In this document: piece by piece, positions 16,892-24,615 of the stretch
Layout of the letters: the number at the start of each line of letters is the position of its first letter
How positions within the stretch are numbered: the first letter of the stretch is position 1
NCBI GenBank assembly: GCA_946887385.1
Contig: CAMPKU010000002.1
Coordinates: 1-64,000 of the forward strand
DNA: 64,000 nt
From: an uncultured Gammaproteobacteria bacterium
GTDB lineage: Bacteria; Pseudomonadota; Gammaproteobacteria; Rariloculales; Rariloculaceae
Direction: 5' to 3'
The notes under the pieces: generated by a model
Database searches by the model: none
Seen by the model: only the letters and a program-made list of their open reading frames with translations
What the model was told of the DNA's origin: nothing
Made by a program: the position numbers and the translations under genes

Positions 16892-18229
16892 TCAACGACG
16901 AATATCGACGAACGCCTGGTCGCGCAACCGCCGCGCCCAGAGCTCGCGTTCTTCCTGGGCTTTCGCCGTCTGGATTTGCCGCGCGCAGTTCGTGCGTTTC
17001 ATTTCGTCGGTAGTGTCGTGCGAGCGGCGCTCCAAGGCCTGGATCAGGTGCCAGCCGGCCCGAGTTTGCACCGGTTCGCTGATCTCGCCGAGCTCGAGCT
17101 GTGCCACCGCCTGCTCGAACTCGGGCAGCGTGTCACCCGGCGAGAGCCAGCCCAAGTCGCCTCCTTCTGCCGCCGAGCCGGGGTCTTCCGAAACGGCTTC
17201 GGCAACGGTGGCGAAGTCGTCGCCGCCCATGATTTGCGCACGAATGCCGAGCGCCTTTTGCAGCACGGCCGCTTCGTCGAGGATCTCGTTCGGCCGCAGC
17301 AAGATGTGGCGCACGCGCAGCTGGTCCACCATCATGCGTTCGGCGCCGCGCATGTCGTTCAACTTGACGATCTGGAAGCCGCCGCTGCTCTGAATGGGCT
17401 CGGAATAATCTCCCGGCCGCATGCGAGTGACGATGTCGGCGAACAACGTGGGCAACTGTGCACCCTTGCGCCAGCCCAAGCTGCCGCCTTCGAGCGCCGT
17501 TTGCGCGTGCGACGTGGCGATGGCCAGGCGTGAGAAGTCTTCGCCCGCCGCAAGCCGATCGTGAATTTCACCGATGCGCGCCCGGGCTGCTTCCACGTCT
17601 TGCTGCGTGGCGTTGGCCGGCACGCTGATCAGAATGTGCGACACGTTGTAGTCGAACTCGTCCGAGGCCGCGGCGTCGCTCGTAATCAAGCATTGGTCGA
17701 GCTCGCGCGGTGTGATCGAGATGCGGTTCAAGACGTCGCGTTGCTCGAGCTGCTCGATGATGAGGTCTCGCCGGCTGTCCTCCCGATACATCGCGTAGTC
17801 CACGCCTTCGGCGGCCAGCAAGGTGGGCATCTCTTCGAGCGTGTAGCCCAAGTTCTGGGCGATGCGCGACAACGCCTCGTTCAGCAGGTCGTCACTTACC
17901 GTGATGCCCACTCGCTCCGCGCGCTGGAGCTGGATCTCGCGCAGAATGAGCTGGTCGAGCACCTGCTGCTCGATGACGGAGACAGGTGGGAGCGGGCGCC
18001 GCTGCTCGGGCGGCTGCTCTGCTTGGGTGCGCTCGAGGTTGCGCATCACGAGCTCCATGCGCTCCTGCAGCTCGCTCGACAACACCACGCCCTCGTCGAC
18101 GACGGCGGCGACGCTTTCGAGTAGCACGCCGCCTGCGCCGAGCTCGCGGTCCTGCGCGCTCGCGTGCGGCAGCCACGTTGCGAGCGCGGCGAAAGTGACA
18201 ACCAGACTGCTGTTGCGAAGAATGTTCAT
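16892..18229 (-). CDS. surA: Periplasmic chaperone and peptidyl-prolyl isomerase SurA
   Basis: A 445-residue periplasmic chaperone for outer-membrane beta-barrel proteins. The start ATG at 18229 gives a clean signal peptide (MNILRNSS, cleavage near HASA-QD). An N-terminal SurA domain (VAAVVDEGVVLSSELQERM) is followed by two parvulin-type PPIase domains, around NVSHILISVP with GGSLGWRKG and around RVRHILLRP with GGDLGWLSPG. The C-terminal helix ends in LRDQAFVDIRR. It follows lptD by 10 bases; LptD is itself a SurA client in E. coli, so the coupling makes sense. Confidence 0.95.
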   Translation of the reverse strand: MNILRNSSLVVTFAALATWLPHASAQDRELGAGGVLLESVAAVVDEGVVLSSELQERMELVMRNLERTQAEQPPEQRRPLPPVSVIEQQVLDQLILREIQLQRAERVGITVSDDLLNEALSRIAQNLGYTLEEMPTLLAAEGVDYAMYREDSRRDLIIEQLEQRDVLNRISITPRELDQCLITSDAAASDEFDYNVSHILISVPANATQQDVEAARARIGEIHDRLAAGEDFSRLAIATSHAQTALEGGSLGWRKGAQLPTLFADIVTRMRPGDYSEPIQSSGGFQIVKLNDMRGAERMMVDQLRVRHILLRPNEILDEAAVLQKALGIRAQIMGGDDFATVAEAVSEDPGSAAEGGDLGWLSPGDTLPEFEQAVAQLELGEISEPVQTRAGWHLIQALERRSHDTTDEMKRTNCARQIQTAKAQEERELWARRLRDQAFVDIRR

Positions 18230-18239
18230 ATCGCTCTTC

Positions 18240-20456
18240 TCAATAGGCTCGGGCGATGTTGCGGTAGCCCAGAATACCACGGTCGAGCAGCTCGTCCGGC
18301 GCCGCCACCCGCTGCGATAAGCCCTTGAGCTCGAGTACGATCGAGATCGAGCTGTCGCTCTCGCCGGTTCGCCGGCTCACGTAGTTGCGGTTCACCATTC
18401 GCAGCCGCCAGCAACACGCGTCGTACTCCCAGCCCACGAAGTCCTCGAGCCGCTCTTTGTCGAGGAATGAGTAGCTGTAGCGGCCGATGATGCGCCAGCG
18501 CTGTGCGAGCGGCCAGACGAGCGACACGTCCCCTTGCTCGAGGGCGTCGCGGCGGTAGCGATAGCCGATGCCGAACAGCCGATCGTCCTGGGGACGGAAC
18601 TCGAGCCGTGTTTCGGTGCGTGCCGTGGATGACGTTTCGCTGTTCCATTGATAGCCGAGATCGAGCGCCCAGGAGTCGCGAACGCCGATACCCACTTCGG
18701 CCACGTAATCCGAGGCCTCGGTGTCGGTGGGCGAAGTGCCGGGCAGCGTCACGAGCTGCGGATTTAGATAGCGTGTCTGCCCCAAAGTTGCGGTAAGGCG
18801 CTCTCGGCCGTCCGCAGCGTCAATGAGCCGGGTGGTGACGCCGAAGCTCAGCTGGTCGGTATCCGCGATGCGGTCGGGCCCAACGAACTGATATTTGCGA
18901 AACAGCTGAATCAGGTTGAAGTCGGGCAGGATCGTGTCGAAGACCGGCAGGGTGCTCTGGTCCTCGAACGGTACGCGCACGTACAACAGGCGCGGCTCGA
19001 GCGTTTGCACCCACTCGCGCCGGCCGCGTGTGGTGTTGCGCTCGAACGTCATGCCCATGTCGAGGCTGCCGATCGGTAAACCGCGCGTCAGCGTGTCGTC
19101 CTCGCCGGGAATGGGATCGTCGATCCAGTAATTGGTTTGGCGCAGCGCGATGGCCGGGGTCAGGAACATGCCGGCGCGCGAGAACCGCAAGCTCACTTCC
19201 TGCGTGGAGTCGAGCCGCCAGCCTGTTGCGCCGACATTGCGGTCGAAGTTCACGAGCTCCGTGCTCGAGTCGAACGTGACGAGATTGCCGAGCCAGCGGC
19301 CGCCGAAGACCACTTGCGGCACGCGCTCGTAAGGGCGCTCGATGTCCGTTAGCACGGGATCGATCGTTTGATAGTTCTGGAAGCGCGTGAGCAGCGACCA
19401 ATTCGGCGCGTAGAACGTGAGATCGAGGAAGCGGTTCAAGTGGGTTTGGCTGGTGATTGCCAAGCTGCTGCCCAAGTCCTCGAAGTAGGTTTCGTCGGAA
19501 ACCTCCTCGATTCCGGCCAGCACTTGAAACTGATCGCGCGGCCCGAACAGCGACTCGTGCTGCACGTTCACGTAGCGGCGCGTGGAAAGTGTCTCGTCGT
19601 CGTCGGGCAAATACTCGAAACCGAACTCGCCGCGGCTGTTCGGCATGAGATAGCGGAAGTCGGTGCGGATTTGCGTGCCGCGCTTGCTCATGTAGCGCGG
19701 CTCGAGCGTCAAATCGTAGTTCGGCGCCAGATTCAAGTAGTACGGCAGCGTCAAGTCGAAGCCGGTACGGTCGCGGCGGCTCGGATCCGGCGTTAGAAAG
19801 CCGCTCTTGCGCTCGTCGTTGATCGGAAAGCTGAAGTACGGTGCGTACATGATCGGCACGCCCTTGAAGTCGAGCTTCACGCCGCGTGCCGTGCCCACAC
19901 CCCCGTTCACGTCGAGATCGATTTCGCGCGCCGTGATGTGCCACACCTCGTTGTCCGCGGGGCACGTCGTGAACAGCGCGCTCATCAGCGACACGCGGCT
20001 CTCGCTCGTTACCTCGATCTGCTCGGCCGAGCCGCGGGCGGGGCGCAGCGGCAGATCGAAGCCGGCGGCCGAGAAGCTGATCGTCTCCGTGTCCGCGTCG
20101 TAGTGTGCGTTTTCGCCGAATATGGAGACTTCAGGATCGCTCAACGTGATGCGGCCGAGAACGTCGAGGTCCCCGTCCTCCTCCCGCGTGGCGCTCTGCG
20201 CGGTGATCGTGCGATTGCCTTGCCGGATCTCGACCTCGCCGTCGAACTGAAGCTCGTTCTCGGCGTTGAAGCCGAAGCGAGTGGCGGTGATGTCGACCGG
20301 CTCTTCGGCCAGGTTCTCGTTCTCGGTGATCGACGGCGGCGCGAGATTCGGCGCCAGATCGGTCGGCACGAGGCAAAGGTCTTGGGCGAAGGCTTTCTGC
20401 GCCAAACTTTGGACGAGCCAGAACGCGATGATCGATCGGCGGCTTGCGGGGGGCAC
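18240..20456 (-). CDS. lptD: LPS-assembly protein LptD
   Basis: A 738-residue outer-membrane protein that inserts lipopolysaccharide into the outer leaflet with LptE. A signal peptide (to about residue 24) is followed by the OstA-like periplasmic domain (ELQFDGEVEIRQGNRTITAQ) and a long beta-barrel with the GVPIMYAPYFSFPI segment. The four cysteines of the family are kept: C28 after the signal, one in FTTCPADNE, and the adjacent pair in YDACCWRLR, which form the rearranging disulphides. The GTG at 20456 is used because a stop codon lies shortly upstream. It is the first gene of the minus-strand operon and is divergent from murU. Confidence 0.95.
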   Translation of the reverse strand: MPPASRRSIIAFWLVQSLAQKAFAQDLCLVPTDLAPNLAPPSITENENLAEEPVDITATRFGFNAENELQFDGEVEIRQGNRTITAQSATREEDGDLDVLGRITLSDPEVSIFGENAHYDADTETISFSAAGFDLPLRPARGSAEQIEVTSESRVSLMSALFTTCPADNEVWHITAREIDLDVNGGVGTARGVKLDFKGVPIMYAPYFSFPINDERKSGFLTPDPSRRDRTGFDLTLPYYLNLAPNYDLTLEPRYMSKRGTQIRTDFRYLMPNSRGEFGFEYLPDDDETLSTRRYVNVQHESLFGPRDQFQVLAGIEEVSDETYFEDLGSSLAITSQTHLNRFLDLTFYAPNWSLLTRFQNYQTIDPVLTDIERPYERVPQVVFGGRWLGNLVTFDSSTELVNFDRNVGATGWRLDSTQEVSLRFSRAGMFLTPAIALRQTNYWIDDPIPGEDDTLTRGLPIGSLDMGMTFERNTTRGRREWVQTLEPRLLYVRVPFEDQSTLPVFDTILPDFNLIQLFRKYQFVGPDRIADTDQLSFGVTTRLIDAADGRERLTATLGQTRYLNPQLVTLPGTSPTDTEASDYVAEVGIGVRDSWALDLGYQWNSETSSTARTETRLEFRPQDDRLFGIGYRYRRDALEQGDVSLVWPLAQRWRIIGRYSYSFLDKERLEDFVGWEYDACCWRLRMVNRNYVSRRTGESDSSISIVLELKGLSQRVAAPDELLDRGILGYRNIARAY

Positions 20457-20577
20457 GAGTAACGGTTGGATGAAAGGCAGTTACAATGGCATACGCACCG
20501 CATCGCTTCAACGGCTTGCCCGGATTCGTGAACGTGTTGGTTGAGATCGAGCACGACGTTAAAAGTTTCGCTCGCGC

Positions 20578-21240
20578 ATGAAGGCGATGATTCTTGCGGC
20601 GGGTCGCGGCGAGCGCATGGGCGCTCTTACGGCGGCGCAACCGAAACCCTTGCTCGAAATCGGCGGCCGCTCGCTCGTCGAGCATCATGTAGTGCGGCTC
20701 GTTGCGAGCGGCGTCGACGAGATCGTGATCAATCTTTCGTATCGCGGCACGCAAATTCGTGCGCAACTCGGCGACGGCAGCCGATTTGGCATATCCATCG
20801 CCTATAGCGAGGAGGGCGAGCCGCCACTCGAGACGGCCGGCGGCATCGTGCATGCATTGCCGCTGCTTGGCATGGAGCCGTTTCTGCTCGTGAACTCCGA
20901 CGTGTTCACGAGCTTCGATTTTCGGGTGTTGATCGACGGGCCGCGCGCTCCGGCGCTCGTGCTCGTGCCGAATCCGCCGCACAATCCACGCGGCGACTTC
21001 GGCATCGATGCCGCGGGGCACGTCTGTGCGGTGCCGCCGCTGCTCACGTACGCGGGCATCGCGTTGTTCGATCCGCGGTCGTTCGCCAAGCTCGAGCCGG
21101 GCCGCCGGCCGCTGAAGCCATGGCTCGACGCCGCGATTGCGCGCCGCGAGCTCAGAGGTTTGGCGTTCGCGGGTTCGTGGCTCGACGTGGGCACGCCCGA
21201 GCGGCTCGAAGCGGCGCGGGCGATGGCAGCAGAGGGCTGA
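20578..21240 (+). CDS. murU: N-acetylmuramate alpha-1-phosphate uridylyltransferase
   Basis: A 220-residue sugar-phosphate nucleotidyltransferase. The signature MILAAGRGERMGALTAAQPK starts at residue 4; LEIGGRSLVEHHV, ETAGGIVHALPLL and LLVNSDVFTSFDF follow, and FAGSWLDVGTPERL is the C-terminal motif. These match MurU of the peptidoglycan recycling shortcut that converts MurNAc-1-phosphate to UDP-MurNAc. In related genomes the kinase gene amgK lies directly before it, but here only about 120 bases separate it from the divergent lptD, so amgK is not adjacent. Confidence 0.87.
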   Translation: MKAMILAAGRGERMGALTAAQPKPLLEIGGRSLVEHHVVRLVASGVDEIVINLSYRGTQIRAQLGDGSRFGISIAYSEEGEPPLETAGGIVHALPLLGMEPFLLVNSDVFTSFDFRVLIDGPRAPALVLVPNPPHNPRGDFGIDAAGHVCAVPPLLTYAGIALFDPRSFAKLEPGRRPLKPWLDAAIARRELRGLAFAGSWLDVGTPERLEAARAMAAEG

Positions 21241-21242
21241 CG

Positions 21243-21878
21243 ATGCGTCTCTATACGTTCTTTCGCAGCTCGGCGGCGTTTCGCGTCCGCATCGCCTTGA
21301 ACCTGAAAGGCGTGTCCTACGACGCGGTGCCCGTCGACTTGCCGGGCGCCGCCCACCGCCGCAGCGAATTCGTTGCGGTGAATCCGCAGGCTACGATTCC
21401 CACGCTCGACGACGACGGCACGATTCTCTGGCAGTCGCTGGCGATCATCGAGTACCTGGACAGCCGCTATCCCTTGCCGCGCTTGATTCCCGAGGAGCCC
21501 GTGGCGCGCGCACACGTGCAAGCGCTCGCCCAGCTCATCGTGTGCGAGGTGCACCCGCTGAATAACCTGCGCGTGCTGCGCTACCTGCGCAACGAGCTCG
21601 CGCTCGACGAGGCCGCCGTCGGCAAGTGGTACTCGCACTGGGTGGCGGAGGGATTCGCTGCGCTCGAGACGCTGGTAGGGCGCTTCGGCGGCGGCCGCTA
21701 TTGCTTTGGCGACGCTGTCTCGCTGGCCGACGTGTGCCTCGTGCCGCAGATGTATAACGCGCGGCGCTTCTCGTGCGACCTCACGCCGTATCCGAACCTG
21801 GTGCGCATTGCGGAGGGCTTGGCGAAGGAGCCGGCGTTTGCGGCGGCCGCGCCCGAGCTGCAGCCCGACGCCGCTTGA
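21243..21878 (+). CDS. maiA: Maleylacetoacetate isomerase (zeta-class glutathione transferase)
   Basis: A 211-residue enzyme that isomerises maleylacetoacetate to fumarylacetoacetate in tyrosine/homogentisate breakdown, using glutathione. The active-site SSAAFRVRIALNLKG is the zeta-class SSCxxRVRI motif with Ala in place of the Cys. VNPQATIPTLDDDG, QSLAIIEYLD, CEVHPLNNLRVL and SLADVCLVPQMYNARRF are also diagnostic. The ATG is 3 bases after the murU stop. The partner genes of homogentisate breakdown are not in the window. Confidence 0.9.
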   Translation: MRLYTFFRSSAAFRVRIALNLKGVSYDAVPVDLPGAAHRRSEFVAVNPQATIPTLDDDGTILWQSLAIIEYLDSRYPLPRLIPEEPVARAHVQALAQLIVCEVHPLNNLRVLRYLRNELALDEAAVGKWYSHWVAEGFAALETLVGRFGGGRYCFGDAVSLADVCLVPQMYNARRFSCDLTPYPNLVRIAEGLAKEPAFAAAAPELQPDAA

Positions 21879-21881
21879 GGT

Positions 21882-23591
21882 TCAGCGCACCCCGTGCTCC
21901 ATGCGCACGTCGAGCAGCGCCTGGCGCCCGCCGGCCACGGCCGTCAATGCCTCGTCGATCGCGCGCGGCAGCTCTTCCGGCAAGTCCACGCGGCGCGCCC
22001 AGGCGTCGGACGCTTCGGCCACCTTCGTGAACTCCGGCGACGGCTGCAGCTCCACGAGCGGCATTTCGGCCGCGTGCGCGGCCTCGCCGTCGGGATACAC
22101 GACTCGCGTGGCGGATTCCACGGCCTGCCAGCGGCCGTTGTTGCACACGATCGTGAGGGTTGGCAGCTTCGCGGCGCGCGACACCAGGTGAAACGGCGTC
22201 GGATTGCCGAACATGTAGCTGCCGTCGCCCACGGTGCTCACCACGCAGCGATGAGGCGCCGCGAGCTTTGCGCCCAGCGACGCGCCAAGACCGAATCCCA
22301 AGCCGCCGCCGATGCTCACGCCGAGCAACGTGCCCGGCTCCTCGAGGCCAAAGTGATCGGGCGCCACGCCGAGCTCCGTGATGACCACGGCGCCTTTCGG
22401 CAGAGCGTGCCGCAGGCACGCGCCCAAATACGCGTAGCGAACGGGCTTTTCCGTGCGCGCCCGCTCGACGACGGCCGCGAGCTCCGCGGCCTTCTTCGCC
22501 TTGAACTCCGCCACGGCGGCGCGCCGGCGTTCGGCGGCGGCGCGGTTGACGGGCCGCGCTTTGAGCGCTTCGTCGAGCTGCTCTAAACCCGCGCGTGCGC
22601 TTCCCGTGATCGCGAGCTGCGCCGTGAATGCGCGCAGCGGATAGCGCTCGTACAACGGATCGGCGCCAAGGTGCACGACTTTGGCGCCGGCCCGCGGCGC
22701 GGCGTAGCGCGGATACCACGGCACCTCGCACTCCGTAACGAGCAGCGCGTCGGCCTGGCCGAGCAGCTCGGTGCCGGCATGGCCCAAATTGAACGGGTGG
22801 CTGGCCGGCAGATTCACGCAGCTCGCGTGCGGCTGCGCCACGGGTATCGCGTGCCGCTCGGCGAGCTCCGCGAGCACGGGCACGGCGGCGGGGTCCCGCC
22901 CGAGATTGGAGGTGAGGATCATCGGCCACTCGGCTGCGGCGAGCCATTCGGCGAGCGTGTCGATATGCCGCGCGCTGGGTTGCGGAACAGCGAGCTCCGT
23001 GGGCGGCAGACCGCTGGCAGCGCCGAGGTCGGGATTCGCGAGCACTTCGCGCGGCAGCGTGAGGTACACGGGCCCGCGCGGCTCCGACAACGCGATGTCG
23101 AGCGCGCGGCCGAGCACTTCGTCCACGGGCTGCCCGGCGCGCAGCTCGAAGTCCCACTTCGTGTACTCGCGCACGACGCCGGCTTGATCGAAGTTCTCTT
23201 GGCCCCAGTGGATCGGCGCGGAGCGCGACGCGATGTGGCCGCTTTGCGTGAGCGGGGTGCGGCCTGCCATCAGGAGCAGCGGCACGTTGTCGCGCGCGGC
23301 GTTCATCAGCGCGCAGATCGTGTTGCCGGTGCCCACGGTGACGTGCACCATCACCGCGGCCGGTTTGCCGGCCACCTGGTAATAGCCGTGCGCCATGGCC
23401 ATCGCGAGGTTCTCGTGGGGCACGGTAATGAACTGCGGGATCGATTCGTTGCGGCCGCGTAGCCGCACGAGCCCTTCGATCACCGGCGCGAAGTCGGTGC
23501 CGGCATTCGCCAGCACGTGATCGATACCGCGGCGCTTCAGCGCTCGCAGCAGTCCTTCTGCTACGGATGTGGTGGTGCTGGCTCCGTCCAT
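21882..23591 (-). CDS. Thiamine-diphosphate-dependent enzyme (acetolactate synthase / decarboxylase-like)
   Basis: A 569-residue enzyme with the three-domain layout of the ThDP decarboxylase family: the N-terminal pyrimidine-binding domain carries the activating Glu in TVPHENLAMAMAHG, a central Rossmann-like domain follows, and the C-terminal domain holds the ThDP/metal motif GDGSYMFGN ending in VCNN. It is closest in character to the group annotated as ThDP-requiring proteins near acetolactate synthase and benzoylformate decarboxylase; the substrate is unknown. No small regulatory subunit lies nearby, which argues against valine biosynthesis. It ends 3 bases from the convergent maiA. Confidence 0.85.
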   Translation of the reverse strand: MDGASTTTSVAEGLLRALKRRGIDHVLANAGTDFAPVIEGLVRLRGRNESIPQFITVPHENLAMAMAHGYYQVAGKPAAVMVHVTVGTGNTICALMNAARDNVPLLLMAGRTPLTQSGHIASRSAPIHWGQENFDQAGVVREYTKWDFELRAGQPVDEVLGRALDIALSEPRGPVYLTLPREVLANPDLGAASGLPPTELAVPQPSARHIDTLAEWLAAAEWPMILTSNLGRDPAAVPVLAELAERHAIPVAQPHASCVNLPASHPFNLGHAGTELLGQADALLVTECEVPWYPRYAAPRAGAKVVHLGADPLYERYPLRAFTAQLAITGSARAGLEQLDEALKARPVNRAAAERRRAAVAEFKAKKAAELAAVVERARTEKPVRYAYLGACLRHALPKGAVVITELGVAPDHFGLEEPGTLLGVSIGGGLGFGLGASLGAKLAAPHRCVVSTVGDGSYMFGNPTPFHLVSRAAKLPTLTIVCNNGRWQAVESATRVVYPDGEAAHAAEMPLVELQPSPEFTKVAEASDAWARRVDLPEELPRAIDEALTAVAGGRQALLDVRMEHGVR

Positions 23592-23651
23592 CGCTGGCTT
23601 CCTGGCGAAAGCGGCAGTGTAGCCGCAGGGCGTGCGCCTGAGGCAGGGGGC

Positions 23652-24404
23652 TCAGTGCGTCATCGCGTAGATGACGTAGTTCACCGCGAATCGCGTGGCG
23701 AGCCCCGTCATCGCTTCGGGGTAGAACGCATCGTTGGCGTGCTCCCACGCGTCGCCAAGATCCATGTTGAAGTTGATGGCCACCATCAGCCGGCCCGCGT
23801 CGTCGTAGATACCGCGCCAGTGCGGCGTGACACCGTCCTGCTCGTAGGTGACGCCGTAGCGCAACGCCGCGATGCCCGGAATCTGGATGCGCTGGTCGAC
23901 GTCGTAGAGCACGTGCAACACCTCGTCGCCGTCGGCAATCTCGACGATCGGCCGATCCGGGAATACGCGCTGCATCGATTCGACGAAGCCCTCCCACTGG
24001 CGCGAGCCATGGAAGTCGTCGGTCATCATGAACCCGCCGCGCAGCAAGTACTCGCGCAGGCGGGCGGCTTCCGTGTCGTCCAAGTACCAGCGGCCGACCT
24101 CGACGGCATAAAGCCAGGGATAGTCGAACAGCGTGTCGTCCGTCACCTGAAGCAGGCGCGGCCGCTCGCCGATGTCCACGCGCGTGAGCCGGCTCACGCC
24201 GCGCCGGAAGTGCTGCTCCGCGTGGGGGTAATCGGTGTCCCAACTACCGCCCCAGCTGCGGCCGTAGCTGTTGTAATACAGGCGGGTGAAATGAAACTCT
24301 TCGGTGGGCCAGCTCGGCGCGCCCGCCAAATCGTCGCCGGCTGCCGCGAGCGTCATCAGCGCGAGCGCAGTCGCAAGGCAGCACTTGAGCCCGAATCGTC
24401 GCAT
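23652..24404 (-). CDS. Secreted DUF4159 protein
   Basis: A 250-residue periplasmic protein. A signal peptide (about residues 1-23) precedes the DUF4159 domain: FHFTRLYYNSYG, YPHAEQHFRRGVSRLTRVD, PWLYAVEVGRWYLDD, LREYLLRGGFMMTDDFHG and VLYDVDQRIQIPG. The fold is thought to be glutamine amidotransferase-like without known catalysis. DUF4159 genes commonly travel with MoxR/DUF58/BatA clusters, and here it is divergent from exactly such an operon, sharing about 210 bases of control region. The start was chosen at the ATG beginning MRRFGLKCC, because the longer open frame has no signal sequence. Confidence 0.83.
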   Translation of the reverse strand: MRRFGLKCCLATALALMTLAAAGDDLAGAPSWPTEEFHFTRLYYNSYGRSWGGSWDTDYPHAEQHFRRGVSRLTRVDIGERPRLLQVTDDTLFDYPWLYAVEVGRWYLDDTEAARLREYLLRGGFMMTDDFHGSRQWEGFVESMQRVFPDRPIVEIADGDEVLHVLYDVDQRIQIPGIAALRYGVTYEQDGVTPHWRGIYDDAGRLMVAINFNMDLGDAWEHANDAFYPEAMTGLATRFAVNYVIYAMTH

Positions 24405-24615
24405 CGATCCCGTCCGCGGCTTGGGATGCCTCGATGGTAACGCGCAGCGCGAGTGCGGCGGAAGCAGCTTGATCATGGGTCTAGTCGCGAGCAGAGACGT
24501 TTGGGTAAGCTCCGGATATACCTCTGCCGGCTCGAGCGCACCGCCGATACTGCCGGTTTCTGGAGTTTTGTTCAGCGTGGGCCGAGCCTGAAGCGTCGGG
24601 CGTAAGGTGAGCCGA

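Noticed and set aside
20485..20580. A 31-codon ATG frame between lptD and murU
   Set aside because: It is short, has no clear ribosome site and lies in the divergent promoter region; possible but not supported.
21882..23591. The ThDP enzyme as the biosynthetic acetolactate synthase large subunit
   Set aside because: There is no adjacent small subunit or ilvC, and the text differs from IlvB/IlvI in the central domain; a general ThDP enzyme label is safer.
21781..24243. An 820-residue minus-strand frame covering the ThDP enzyme
   Set aside because: It is Arg/Ala-rich, without motifs, and overlaps a recognisable enzyme in another frame on the same strand; a typical high-GC shadow.
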